Shown here: piece by piece, positions 23,601 through 35,401 of the stretch
Numbering within the stretch: the stretch's first letter is position 1
How the letters are laid out: each line of letters opens with the position of its first letter
Source of the DNA: Rosa chinensis
Taxonomy: Eukaryota > Streptophyta > Magnoliopsida > Rosales > Rosaceae
NCBI RefSeq assembly: GCF_002994745.2
Contig: NC_037091.1
Span: 2,721,501-2,785,500 of the forward strand
Length of the DNA: 64,000 bases
Direction of reading: 5' to 3'
Program-made: the position numbers and the translations under genes
Notes under the pieces: generated by a model
Seen by the model: the letters and a program-made list of their open reading frames with translations, nothing else
The model's database searches: none
Told to the model about the DNA's origin: nothing

Positions 23601-24903
23601 TTGGGACGATGAGTGGATCCCAAATGTCTCTCATCATTCTTTATCTCGACCGAAAGACTGTGTTTTTGATAGAGTTTCTGATTTGATTAATGGTGATTCC
23701 TTGACTTGGGACCATGCAGCTGTTCATGCTTGCTTTGAGCCTCAGGTGGTAGACCAAGTTCTTTCTATTCCATTGAGTCATCGTTTTGGCAATGATTGAC
23801 TGTCGTGGAAGCTTGAGAAAAGAGGGAACTTCTCTGTCAAGTCCGCTTATAGGGTTGCTTGTGATTTCTCTATTGGCAATATCTATGCTTCTACATCTAT
23901 TGGGGACCCATATGGTCCCATTTGGAAAGCCTTATGGAGGGCTAAAGTCCCTAGTAAAGTGGCGATCTTTGGGTGGAGAGCTGTTCACAATCTCCTCCCA
24001 ACTCGAGCTGCTTTAACCTCCAAAGGATATTCCGGTCCACTACAGTGTGTGGTTTGCTCTAGAGGTGTGGAAACCTTAGAACATCTATTTTGTTGCGAGA
24101 GAGATTGTTGGAGCTCCTCCGTTCTCTATTCCTACGTCTACTCTATGTTGGAAAGAATGGCTTCTAGCTTGGGTAACTTCTTTGGCACCTACATCTTTTG
24201 ACCAACTCTTGATCCTCCTCTAGAGTATGTGGAAGCACAGGAATGACATATTATGGAGTGAGCATAATAGGACTAGTGCCAATCTAGTGGCCATTGCTAT
24301 GGCATGTCATGATGAGTATATGCAAGCTAACCGGTCTATTGTCCCTTCCCAACACGACTGTTCGAAACCTAAAAAGCAGTGGAGTCCTCCAGAGGATGGT
24401 TTTGTAAAATTGAATGTGGATGGTTCTTTCCTGCCTTCGGTTTAGTATGGTGGTACGGGGGGTGTAATTAAAAACTCTCATGGTCAGTTTATTGTTGGCT
24501 TCTCATGTAGAATAGAGTTTGTTAGCTCCCCGCTCCACGTTGAGTTACTTGCCTTGAAGAATGGATTGGAGTTGCTACAGGCTATGCAAATCACACGAGC
24601 TGTCGTGGAGAGTGACTGTTTGTTTGCAGTGCAGGCTATAAGCTCACTAGTTGTGGACCTCTCTCCTTTGAGTGCCTTGATTATAGACCTCAAGTCTCTA
24701 CTAGCTGCAAGTACGGAGTTTAAGCTATGTTTTGTCCCTAGACAGGCTAATATTGTCGCACATAAACTCGCTAGTTTTAGTTATGAGACCAATGTCCATG
24801 TTGATTGGTTTGTTAATGCTCCAGAGTTCATGTCGGATGCCCTCATGTACGATTCTATTCGTATCTAGTAATAAAATTCCCTCCTTTCTTCAAAAAAAAA
24901 AAA
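20664..24903 (+). mobile_element. 5'-truncated LINE (L1-type) retrotransposon with poly-A tail
   Basis: Flanked by a perfect 15-bp TSD 'gatcaataaccttct' (20649-20663 and 24904-24918) and ending in an A-run (24892-24903). Only ORF2 is present, in fragments. Endonuclease: 'SCRGLNN' near 20790, then 'WLVAGDFNEIL' near 21190. Reverse transcriptase: 'LIPKIKEP...SDLRPIALCNV', 'SLKLDISKAYDRLEW', 'GDPLSLYLF' (22260-22810). The catalytic box reads FAND instead of (Y/F)ADD near 22850. A zf-RVT region follows near 23900-24130, then an RNase H domain ('KLNVDGSF' at 24410 to 24868). Frameshifts and stops are numerous, so it is dead. Target: the solo-LTR-like copy 3. Confidence 0.9.
20810..20834. repeat. 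Interstitial telomere-type repeat (CCCTAAA) inside LINE ORF2
   Basis: Three and a half units of the plant telomere repeat CCCTAAA lie just after the endonuclease start motif. In the ORF2 frame they add a TAA stop. Confidence 0.85.
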
Positions 24904-25448
24904 GATCAATAACCTTCTGGAAAAACTCCAAGAAAGTTGCCGTAAAAGATCTCCCAAAAAGCTTTGTGAAAAGCTGACAGTTCCTGCCTTATCGGGAAGC
25001 CTACTTTGCGCTTAGTTTCCTACTGCTTCATTGACACTTTTGACTAGTTATTTGGCTCTTGTTGAAGTATAACATCATTTATTTAATAATAGCTGGCCCT
25101 TTCTGCAAAGGTGCATCTGGAAGAATGCAAGAATGGCTCCTCAAAACCGTTCCCAAAAAGCTAATTCTGAAACTGCAGTTTCCTGCTTTACAGCAACTGT
25201 TTTGCACAACTTTTTCCGTAGACTTCCCTTGTAATTTCCGCCAAAAGGTAGATCAAACTTGGTCCTTTGCATCAGTACTTCGTGATCCACGGCTTCGTTG
25301 CTCCTTTTCAGCTTCTATTTCTCTTGAATCACTCCACGAACTACCTAAAAAGAAAACAAAATTAAAACTGACTTTTTAAAGGAAATAGCTTAGAAAAGTG
25401 TAAAAGATTGCACACTATATTTGTCGCATTTATGCTCCTATCAGTAAG

Positions 25449-26440
25449 CAACGAGGAGACCTCTAAACAGTCTTTTGCTTGTCACCTTATCATCTCTTCC
25501 GACCTTTGAAATCGCCCCTTAGGGCATCCCTCTCCTACTTATTTACAATATCTAGCAAATAAATTGCTTCATTTTCATTTTGATTCTAGCAATAAGTGTG
25601 AGATTTGTCCTTTCACTAAACAAACTCGCCAACCTTTTTCTTCTAGTTCAATATCAACTTCTTGATGTTTTTCTCTTATACATTGTAATGTTTGGGGATT
25701 GGATTTCATAAGACTCACTCACTCATTGGCGCTCATTATATTATGGAGGATTTTTGTTGTTTTACATGAGTTTTCTTAATGCGTCACAAGAGTGAAACAC
25801 AACCTCTGCTTCAAAATTTTTTTGCTCATGTCAAAAATCAATTTGAAATTCATGTTCAACATATACGTTCTGATAACGGGGTAGAATTTCTTTCTATATA
25901 GGATTTTTTTTCTTGAACAAGCGGTTCTTTTTCAACATTCTTGTGCTTACACACCTCAATAAATTGGTGTTGTTGAACGCAAACATAGACATCTCTTAGA
26001 AACTGTTAGGGCTCTTCGCTTTCAATCTCACTTGCCGACTTATTCTTTTGGGGGAACGTGTTCTTACCACTGCCTACCCATATAGAATTCTTCTGTTTCT
26101 CATTATGATCTCTATCATCGTCTCTATTCCCTTGATCAATTCTCCAATCCTACCTAGGTCTATGAATTTCTCTATCAATTCCATTACCTTATCCTTACCC
26201 ATAATAGTATTCCTATACTTTCACTGAATAAGAAAACCCCATTTGAAGTCCTTTATCACAAGCCTCCCGACTATTCTCATATTTGCGTTTTTGGATGTGT
26301 TTCTGTTCATCCCTCATCAAAATTTGCTCCACGAGCTCAAAAATGCAATTTTATTGGGTATCCAATGGGCCAAAAAGCTACAAGCTCTATAATCGGGAAA
26401 CAAATACCCATTTTTACCAATAGAGACATCCTTTTTTTTT
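25449..26440 (+). pseudogene. Old Ty1/Copia remnant, 3' part (integrase)
   Basis: Continuation of the element broken at 11902. The order is the GAG-pre-integrase block ('GHPSLSYLQYLANKLLHFHF' with 'CEICPFTKQTR'), then integrase core pieces: 'HCNVWGL', 'HVQHIRSDNGVEF' and 'GVVERKHRHLLETVRAL', followed by a 'KTPFEVLYHKPPDYSHIF' block. The DNG of the integrase DDE triad is readable. Several frameshifts and stops occur. The RT and RNase H parts expected downstream are not found before the hAT element. Confidence 0.72.
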
Positions 26441-27426
26441 AAAATACTTTTCATTTTTACCAATATTTGATGATTTCTAAGGTTATTCTTGAAACATGTT
26501 CACACAAATGCTACATTACTTTTCAACCCACAAATTAGGTATACAATGATATGGGTAGTCACACATTTACATATGGCTCATCGCTCAGTTATTAGGCAAA
26601 AATGATAAATAGTTTTCGCACGATGCACCAATTATCATCCAAGAGAAAGAACTATATTAGTTTGAAAATCAAAATATCCAATAAAACTTATCTAGGACTT
26701 AAATCGATCCCTAACTACAAAAAACTTAGCTACTCATAGTTACTTAATACACTAACACGCGAGTTCATGAGGTGAGAAGAAAACCATGAAAAATGGAAGA
26801 TAAAAGGGTGAAATCAGTACTTTTGGTCATTGTCACACCCTATCCCGGAAATCTGATTTTTTTTTTTTTTTTCCGAGTGAGGATGTCAATAGCTCTTAGT
26901 TGTCAAAGATAAGAAATACTTTGGCAAATAAAAAATATATAAAAAAACAAGAATCAGAGGTGACTTGGTTGTGAAACACTTTATTACATAAGTTTGTTCT
27001 TACAAGATAAACGAAAGCAAGCTTATAAAATAAACCTTATTGAACAAAGATAAACCAAAACAACAAGCTAATAGTTTATTTCTCCTTCTCCTAGATCCAT
27101 ATTTTCTAAATTTAAGTTCTAACCCTCAAGAGTATCATGTGCACAATGTCATAAAAGGGGTGAGCTTAAATCTCAGTAGAGCAAACCTCATACATACAAT
27201 GTAATGATGGTGTAAAACATAAAATGACTCAATCTCCAGTTGTTAGTGATCTAGTACTAATCTCGGTCACCAGTGTCATCTTGCCCAAACATAAGATCAT
27301 TTTATCAATAGTAATTGAAGGGTTTCTTTCCCCAAATGTATATACAATAGGCTGATATTGCTTGTCCCGTACGAGTATTAGACTCAACTAAACAACTATT
27401 TTCATTCTTTCTTCAACCTAATATTA
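26441..27426. other. AT-rich spacer, no gene seen
   Basis: No domain recognised. A 'tgtcacaccctatcccgg' phrase at about 26829, followed by a T-run, resembles the start of some short LTR elements, but I found no matching end or repeat. Confidence 0.4.
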
Positions 27427-28240
27427 GATAAAAGTAGGCCTGGGATCGGTCCTCATATTTGCTTTTTTGGCCGGAACCGGAACCATTTTGTTTTTTCGGT
27501 TCGGTTACATGACTTTTCATTGCCTAAACCGTTTTGCTCGGTTCGGTTATGCAGTTTTTCCTGTTCCTGCACGCAGCATGTCAAAGCCCCAGTTTTGCCA
27601 TTTTTTTTCAGGCCTAATTCCACACTCCAGCACATATACAAAAGCAATAGGCCTAGTACATATACAAAAGCAGTAATATTGATACATAATGTCATTCAAG
27701 TGATCAAGCAATAGGGAATGCACTGCCAAAATCAATGCAGTACATTGAAAACCAATGAATGAAGTCTTTAACTCAAATACTCAAGCAAGAAGAGTTCAAC
27801 AATACACTGATTACAGTTCATGAACTTCTTGAACTATGTGGTAGACACTACACAATCACAATGAATCAAGGAACAATGTCCATATGTCACAAATTGAACA
27901 AAAGAGAACAATGAAAACATCAAAGCAATGCACTGTGTAGTACATTACACATAACTTGCAGAGCTGCAGTCTTGCACAAATGCCACAAATAGAAGAAAAT
28001 AATAACACAGAAATGTGAGACAAACAATGCTAGATTGTTGGAATGCTGGTCCAACTCTGCCTGGCAGATCTAAGTCTTCCTAGTTCCTACAAAATGCAAA
28101 CCAACATGATCTTGAGTTTGCATTCCATGAATCTCTAACAAAAAAACAACAGAAAAATTGATTTCTTATCAGCAAACCAAAGCAAAGCCATCACAACCAA
28201 ACTAATCAACAAACCAAAGCAAACAACAAACTAGCAAAGC

Positions 28241-30174
28241 TGATACGCCTAAAAGTAAGCGCGCAATTTAACCCTGAAAATGTCATCGTTAGTATATGGT
28301 AAATAGGGATTGTTCTAACCGGGGATTGAGGGTACACTTGTAATTGCAAAAACAAATAAAGAATTAAAATAAGTACAAAGTATTATTTACAAAAATAAAA
28401 CAAACAAAAGGGGGTTTTAGGATTATAAATTATAAATTAAAATAAATAAAATAAAGAAAATGTAAAAACATATATACATGGGTGGAACGCAAGTAACAAA
28501 GATCAAAACCACAATCATATGAATGAAATCCAATCACAATTCCTATAGTTGATTTTCTATGTCATGAGAAAGAAGTTGACCATGTGAAACTTTAGAAAGC
28601 AAACGATTTCCCATTTTTTACTTTCCTTGAATAATTAATCTAAGTGAAAGCACCTAAATCAATCCTATTGAACATGCAATTATAGTCTAGAAAGCTAGCT
28701 AATCAAGAACACATTCAACGCATGAAGAACAAAGAAAGGATGTCAACCAAAGTGCACAACCTAGTTATGAATAAGTTCACCTATTTGCAATCCTCCTTAA
28801 TTGATTTCGACTTTTGCCAAAGCCTTCACTACTTAAATTAGCTCCAATTACATGCATATATCCTAAGTTGGCCACCAAAGAACATAAACATGCAAAAGTT
28901 TTCTGTAAAACAAAATCAATCAAGCAATCTCACATAAGCAACATATAAATCAACATAAAGAAATCACAACTTTATTTCAAAACATATAAATGAGCTTTAA
29001 ACTTTGCCCTTAACGTCATGTTAACTAGAATTCATAACTTTACGAATCAAACAAAGGAAAATAAAAGAAAGTATGAAATACACCGTGAAAGATGGATGAC
29101 AAGCCTTGAGACAAAGAACTTGAAGATCCTTGAAAGCAAGCAATCTTCTAGGGACGACACAAGGATGGATGGTGGCTAGGATCTTGATGTATTGCATGAC
29201 TTCTTCTCCTCCTTGGTTAAGACGCAGAGCTTCTGAAGACTAGAGAATGGAGAGAATTTTTCTAAATGAAAGTGTGAAGGGGAGAGGTGTGTTGTTGGTG
29301 TGGTGGTGGTTGTAAAATGTCTAGAGAGGAGGCTATATATAGGGGAAGGGAAGGCAAGGCTTCATGAATTTAATTTCCAAAGAATTTTCTGGTTGCACCA
29401 CAGAGCTCCAACTAATGAATTAATGCCACGTCAGCTCTGCCATGTCACTCAACCAATCAAAAAGCTCCAAAATAAGTCCATAATCTTTCCAAATATATTA
29501 TTGCTGATTTTCCCAAGATTTTATCTGATTTTTCTCTTAATTTTCGGCCAAAATAATCTTGAGTGAAAATAGGAATGAATCTGGACTTGTTTTGGACCTT
29601 TTCTCCCTTAAATCTCTCCATGGCATTATCCTTAATATCCTCCCCTTGATTTTCTCTTGATTTTCACATTAAAATTGCATATTTTATTCTCTAATTTCAG
29701 CCAACATATCTTGAGTGAAAATAGGAATGAATCTGGACTTGTTTTCAACCTTTCTGCTTGTTGTAATCTCCTGAATTTCTCCTTCCTTATCTGTCGAAGT
29801 CTCCCTTTGGCCATAATCATGCATTTAGGATTTAATTGAGATGTCATTATCCATATATATTCTTGAAATTCGGCTAAAATCAGTTTGCATCTAATACGGA
29901 CCCAAAATCTGATTTTTAACCATCTTTTCTTGCCAAAAATGACTCCCAATCCATATCACCTTTGTAGAGGACATCTTGACCTTGTTCTTGGGCTCTCCAA
30001 GTCCACCCAGGTATCCTATTGTCATCAGGACTCCTCATTTTTTGCCATTTCTCTTCATTTATTCCAATGTACCTAGAAAATAAAAATTAAATTAAAATTT
30101 ATTTATTTAAGGAAATAACTAAGTAAAATATGAGGAAATAACTATTAAAACATCGCATTAAAATGCTCCTATCA
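28241..30174. mobile_element. Solo-LTR-like element, TGATA...TATCA family, copy 2
   Basis: Begins TGATACGCCT and ends GCTCCTATCA, with a 5-bp TSD aaagc (28236-28240 and 30175-30179). It is 1934 bp, collinear with copy 1 over most of its length, with a TATA-like 'ctatatatagggg' near 29331. No coding capacity. Nested in the hAT element. Confidence 0.85.
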
Positions 30175-30345
30175 AAAGCCATCACAATGCTACCAACCAA
30201 ACCAAACAGCAAAGCCATCAAGCATTGACCAAGTCTTTCAACCAAAGCAAACATCAAACAACAAACATAATGCCACCAACATAGTTTCACAGCAGCAGTT
30301 CACAGTAAACCAGAAAAGCAGTATCAATAAATCTCACCTTAGGGC

Positions 30346-32872
30346 CTAGGCTGACACTTCGACGTCTTTTGCTACTGACTTGGCTGCATATGTGCTTGTG
30401 GATGCCCTGCTGACTTTACTTGCCTTGGTAGATGTAGATGCTTGCTTCTCCTTCTCCTTTGCCTTCCTTTCTCTTTCTTCTCGATCTTGTTCTGCAACAT
30501 ATAGGTGAAACCAATTAAAACATAATGTGATACAGAACATTGTTAAATAAGTTCAAATAAGCGAAATAATTATAGAAGATTAGAAGCAGAGCACTTTCGA
30601 CTTCTTCAAACCATTCCATTTCCTTCGGAGTAGGAACATAAGCCAAGCCACTTATTGCATCTGATTTCAGCCAGTTTTGAAGGCAGATCAAAGCCTCAAC
30701 AGATCTTGGAGTTAAAGAACTCCTGTGAGGATCTATAACCCTCTTTCCGGTGCTAAAAGCGGATTCACTTGCCACGGTTGACACTTGGATGGCAAGAACA
30801 TCTTTGGCGAGAGATTGTAGATTCGGATACTTAGAGCCATTTAGCTTCCACCATGCTAACATGTTGAATTCAGTGCCTTTGGGGGGGCTTTTCTATAGGG
30901 TCTAGAAGGTACCTTTCAACCTCGTTGTTCACAACAACAGCATCACCATCTTCAAGCTCTTTCTCTCAATCCCAAAGCATATCTGCCATCTTTCCACTCA
31001 CATGGCTACTGCCACCAACTTGAGTGACATCAGATGATGACATTGATTTGGTCTTTTGTGAACCTGAAGGACCATTAGCAGCAGCATACAAATCAGTCAG
31101 AGTCACCACCAAGTCTTTCAACTCACTACTTTTTTGCTTCACTACCGAATCTTCCATGTTCAACATCCACTTGCACATACTTTCAACATTCCTAAGCTTA
31201 TACCTAGGATCCAAAACCAATGCAACCAACAAAAGTTGGTTAATGTCCTCAAGCTTTCCGAAGTATTTTTTATACTTAGCCCTCATCTTGTGTGCCATCT
31301 GAAAAAGAATTTTTTGTGTCTCACTTGCATTACTCCGTAGGCTGCGTAAACAATTCTTCAATTTTAGCATGTATTGCAACAATATCATGGAAAGCATTAA
31401 GTGAGGTAGGGTGTTTTGTGGCACTAACTCTCAAAGTAACTTCGTAAAACACCTTTAAAAATTTGGTGAACACCACTGCCTTGGCCCAATCTGCCTCATT
31501 AGGCAGTCCAACTCTCTTCCTAGAAGACCGGGTCCTAATTTGAGACAAATTAACACTGAAATCATCTGGTTCATCACCATCCTCCTCAACCAACTCTTCA
31601 TCTTCATCAAAGTAACTCGTGTACTTTACATCCTCATCATCTTGCAGCCTATCAAATGCCTTTTTAAGCCCTAGAGCTGTCTCCAACATAATGTAGGTGG
31701 AATTCCACCTTGTTGGAACATCCAACACACAAATCTTCTTCGACTCACAATCCTCCTTTTCACAACAAGCCTTGAATGCATCCAACCTTGATGAGCTACT
31801 TCTAACATATCTAACTGCATTTCTTATACTACCAACAGCTTTGTCCAATAAATGCAAAGCAAACCTCACAATAAGGTTGAGAATGTGCGCTAGGCACCTA
31901 ACATGCAGAAATTTACCTCCCAAAACAGTCCCCTTTTCCCAAGTGTTCATTTTTTTTCCTGATATAGTCTATTGCATGCTTATTTGCGGAAGCATTATCC
32001 ACAGAAATAGTTAACACCCTCTCAATAGACCAAGCCCTCAAACACGACTCCAAAATCTTTCCTATTGTAATTCCCTGATGATTTGGGATCACACAGAAAT
32101 TGATAACTCTTTTGTGCAATTTCCACCCATTATCTATGAAATGGGCAGTTAAGACCATATAGTTAATGTTCTGAAGCAATGTCCAAGTATCGGTCGTCAA
32201 ACACACACAATGAGAACTTAATTCCCTTTTCAGCTCTTCCTTCTTCAACTCATACATCTTCAAAAAATTCTTAACAATAACCTTCCTACAAGGAACGTTA
32301 AATTTTGGAACCGTCACCTTACAAAAATACCTAAACCCGGGTCTTTCTATGGCACTAAAGGGCATTTCATCCATGACTATCATAACCGTAGCAGCTTGAA
32401 TGCCAGCTTCTTGAGTCCAATGCCTAGCTACCATACTATCATCCAAACCATCAGCAACAAGCTGAGTTTGACCCCCTGCTAATTGATTTCTACATTGATA
32501 TTCCTTGCATAGAACTTCTATGTGCTTTATCAGAGAACTAGTTCCATTACTAATCGAATTGCATGCTAGGTGAGTAGGACAATACTTACATTGTGCTCTT
32601 GTGGTATGCCCAACCTGCTGCTCCTTTCCATCAACAATTCCCATAAGCGGGTGCTCCTCCTTGGTGAAATGCTCCCAAACCCAGCTTCGAGGAGGTTTCT
32701 TTAGTCCTTTCTGTGCCGGTTCCCTCTTTCTCTTTGCAGCAACTTTCTTGAGTTCCTTCGATGTGGCAAGATTATGAGACTGAACCTCTTCTTCTCTTTG
32801 TACTGCAGGTATAATCTCATTCCCAAGAGAACCAGTACTCGAATTTGATGGAATAGAAGGAATCGAAGCCAT
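30346..32872 (-). pseudogene. hAT transposase (BED zinc finger, hAT C-terminal dimerisation), frameshifted
   Basis: Cut-and-paste transposase of the surrounding element. Start ATG at 32872. A BED-type zinc finger has 'SWVWEHFTK' followed by 'CKYC' and a downstream His/Cys pair (about residues 65-125). The RNase-H-like catalytic part follows, including 'CLTTDTWTLLQNINYMVLTA'. A DUF4413-like segment (31000-31424) contains 'LVLDPRYKL'. The C-terminal dimerisation domain (30600-30862) contains 'LAIQVSTVASESAFSTGKR', and a Lys/Glu-rich last exon lies at 30346-30510 behind a TTGCAG acceptor. Defects: frameshifts in an A8 run near 31945, near 31340 and in a C7 run near 30890, plus a TGA near 30966. 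The two homopolymer shifts could be assembly errors, but the stop argues for true decay. Confidence 0.88.
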
Positions 32873-33450
32873 GTGGGTTTTGGAAAATCGAAGTAGTTGT
32901 GAACTTGTGATTGAACTTGCAGAGAATTACATCAATTAATGATGTTGTAGCAATGAAGAGTGAGCTGGGAAGAGCTGAAGACGAATGAAGATGATGAACT
33001 GCAGTTCGGAATTCGGATTGCAATGACCGAATGGGGATCAAAATCATGAAAGTAGTGAAGAACTGAAGAAAGGGAAGAAGTGAAGAAATTTCAGGGGCTA
33101 GGTCAAGCTAAGTTTGATCGAAACTGAGTAGTAAGTAGGCAGGTTTTGGGGTTAAGTGATATGGGTAGTGGGCTGGATAATATGGGCTTCAAACATCTTT
33201 GGTCCATATATATGGTTATATACTTATATACATAGGCTGCTAAGTAGGAAAAGCTTATGGACTCCGGTTCTCCCGGTTCTTGCCATTGACGGACACTACG
33301 AACTAGAACCGAACCGGTGGAGGGAAAACTGTTCGGTTCTCCCGAAAATGCACTCTTTCAATACAAGAAACTGAACCGAACCGCTGGTTTCGGTTCGGTC
33401 CGGCCGGTTCCACCGGTTTCCGGTTTATAAATCTCAAGCCTAGATAAAAG

Positions 33451-34835
33451 CAATGTGATGATGAATTAAGCATATAATTTAAACATTCTGATCAACAGCA
33501 AATGTCATTCAAAAACATATCAACAGATATATAAAATCATACTTGAGATTCCCCAGAACTTCCCTTACCTTAAACCTAGTTTAGTAAAGTTGAAGCTTTG
33601 TTTCCAGACCTCTAACAACTTGTTTCTGGACTTTTTTCCAGAATCTCTATATTGTTTTCTATTCTGTTTTCTAACTTATGTTTTCTTACTTCAGGTAAAG
33701 ACCTCTTTTATACTAGAAGATGTAATATTTAGAACCTATAGGTAGACTAGCCACCTCTTGTTTACTCTAGCTTAGCTTAGTTAGTTAGATAAACACCTGA
33801 GAGTAGCTTACTGCCAGCTCCTGCTAGAAAAATCACCTGAAGATTATCCTAAACTGCCAGCTCCTGTTTTGAGCTTGCTGCCCAAGTTTTAAAATGCTCT
33901 AAGAGCGGCCACTTGTAGCACACAATTAGATTTATATCTGCAGACTTTTATTTGTGGTTGGAAGTGTATAAGCATGTGTTTCCATCAAGCTACTAGGTGA
34001 TACAACAGTTAGATAAAACAAAATAGCATTCCAGATTTTTTTTTCTCCAATCTGTTTCTATGCATGTGTTGCAGGGTTTAACAAAACTTCCAACCAAAGA
34101 AAACTCAAGAAGAAGGAGCACAATTAGCTAAGCATTTGCTGGAAATTTTGGTACTTTTCCAAAATGTAATGGCAGCAAGTCAAGGAAGCTATAAGTACAA
34201 ATCATGAACAAGAAATTGATGTAATGTGGCTTATGGAAACATGTATTAATGTAGATATAGTACTTTGCAGGAATCTATATATGTATCCTTCTTGAAACCA
34301 TGCACAATTTTCTTTCTTTATTTTTTTCCTTTTTGACAATGATCGTATACAAGTTAATGTTTGCTTTTCTTTGCAAGAGGTACTTGGGTTCTATTCTAGT
34401 ATTTTGTCAACAAAAGCTAGTTGGTTTTTGAGTTATAAAAACAAAACCAAAATCAACAGAGATCAAGCAATTCAACATTCATGACCCCATACACAAAGCT
34501 AAACCTCTATATTTGGCCCTTCTTTTACTAAAACAAGTAAGTATATAGCTATAACATAGTTTAGAAGTAGAGTAAAATTAGACTTGTTAACTAAACAGAG
34601 TTCAAGTCTTCACAGTCGTAGTCTGTTATTGTTTGTAGGTTTTGGATTTTGGTTTTTTTATGATCATATAGTCTATCAACATTAATGATGCTTCTTGTTT
34701 TCAGTGCATGCAATGACATCTAAGGATGGAGCTAGGTCACTCAATTGGTACTAGGAGGTGTTGCTGTAAAGAATGTCATAGGAATGGATAGCAGGCAAGC
34801 AGTTGAATTCGTAATTTCGAACATGATTTTGTGCA
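33451..34835. other. Non-coding flank upstream of the DMC1 relic
   Basis: AT-rich. I looked for the missing first exons of DMC1 and did not find them. The 34711-34835 stretch just upstream of the first recognised exon does not translate to DMC1. Confidence 0.45.
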
Positions 34836-35067
34836 ATGACCGCTCAAGGAATCAATGCCAGAGACATCAAGAAGCTTCAGAACTCAGAGATCTACACCTG
34901 CAGTGGCTTGATGATGCACACCAAAAAGGTGAAACAAATTTCGGTTCAATTTTGTAAAACTGAGCATGTTAGGTTTTAATGTTTTCTGATCGTCAGATTT
35001 GACTGGAATCAAAGGTTTGTCTGAGGCTAAAGTCGATAAGACTTGTGAAGAGGCAGAGAGGATAGTG
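34836..35067 (+). pseudogene. DMC1: DMC1-like meiotic recombinase relic, 5' exons
   Basis: DMC1 is the meiosis-specific RecA-family ATPase that forms filaments on single-stranded DNA and performs strand exchange between homologues. Two exons are seen. 34836-34928 encodes '[14 protein letters not shown]' and '[14 protein letters not shown]', ending at a GT donor (34929). 34997-35067 encodes 'LTGIKGLSEAKVDKTCEEAE', the N-terminal helix-hairpin-helix-like part. The acceptor before the first exon reads 'tgcaa' instead of 'tgcag'. One base is missing at the start of the second exon, which brings in a TGA. Exons for the first 30-40 residues are not found. Introns are retained, so this is a decayed gene or segmental copy, not a retrocopy. 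The relic continues at 41036 and 48482. Confidence 0.85.
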
Positions 35068-35182
35068 GTTAGCGCTCATATTTTCCATAATCTGCAAAAT
35101 AAATATAAGACTATCTCATGTTTTTGGAACATTTGTTTTGCTGTCAATTTTCATTTTCTTTCTGTTTTCCTCACATAATTTT

Positions 35183-35401
35183 TGTTGAAGGTAAATCGAA
35201 TTTGTGTGCGTTATCAAACTAGGATTAGTTTTATGATTGTAATAAGAGAGAATGTTCTAGAATTCCTAGTCCTATTCGGAATAGATTTCCTTGTAACATT
35301 AGAACATGTACTTTGCAATCCCTATATATAGGGCTCCTATTCTCAATATTGAATACACAATTCTCTCATCAATCTCTCTTGAATTATTTCTTCCTTAAAC
35401 A
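35183..35401 (+). repeat. 5' LTR of Copia A
   Basis: TGTTGAAGG...CTTAAACA. The TATA box lies within the perfect 14-bp palindrome CCCTATATATAGGG (35320-35333). Confidence 0.9.

Larger units (their letters stand above)
11903..25443. mobile_element. Solo-LTR-like element, TGATA...TATCA family, copy 3 (host of two insertions)
   Basis: Begins TGATACACCC at 11903 and ends TGCTCCTATCA at 25443, flanked by the 5-bp duplication gtaag (11898-11902 and 25444-25448). Own sequence is only about 2.1 kb: 11903-12015, 19199-20663 and 24919-25443. The rest is two later insertions, an LTR element (12016-19193) and a LINE (20664-24903). Its 5' start resembles copies 1 and 2 in layout (TGATAC, 'gtcgttag', 'ggatcgttc', 'gattgag') but is clearly diverged, so it is an older subfamily. 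It interrupts the Copia remnant. Confidence 0.75.
27435..33442 (-). mobile_element. hAT-superfamily DNA transposon with 8-bp TSD
   Basis: Terminal inverted repeats TAGGCCTGGGAT (27435) and TAGGCTTGAGAT (read inward from 33442) match at 10 of 12. The flanking 8-bp TSD gataaaag is perfect (27427-27434 and 33443-33450). Both subterminal regions are full of GGTTCGGT/ACCGAACC motifs (27475-27550 and 33260-33420), as expected for transposase-binding sites. Own length is about 4.07 kb; the solo-LTR-like copy 2 (28241-30174) was inserted later, downstream of the transposase gene. Confidence 0.92.

Noticed and set aside
26829..27426. Possible solo LTR starting 'tgtcacaccc'
   Set aside because: No second copy, matching end or TSD could be found in the window.
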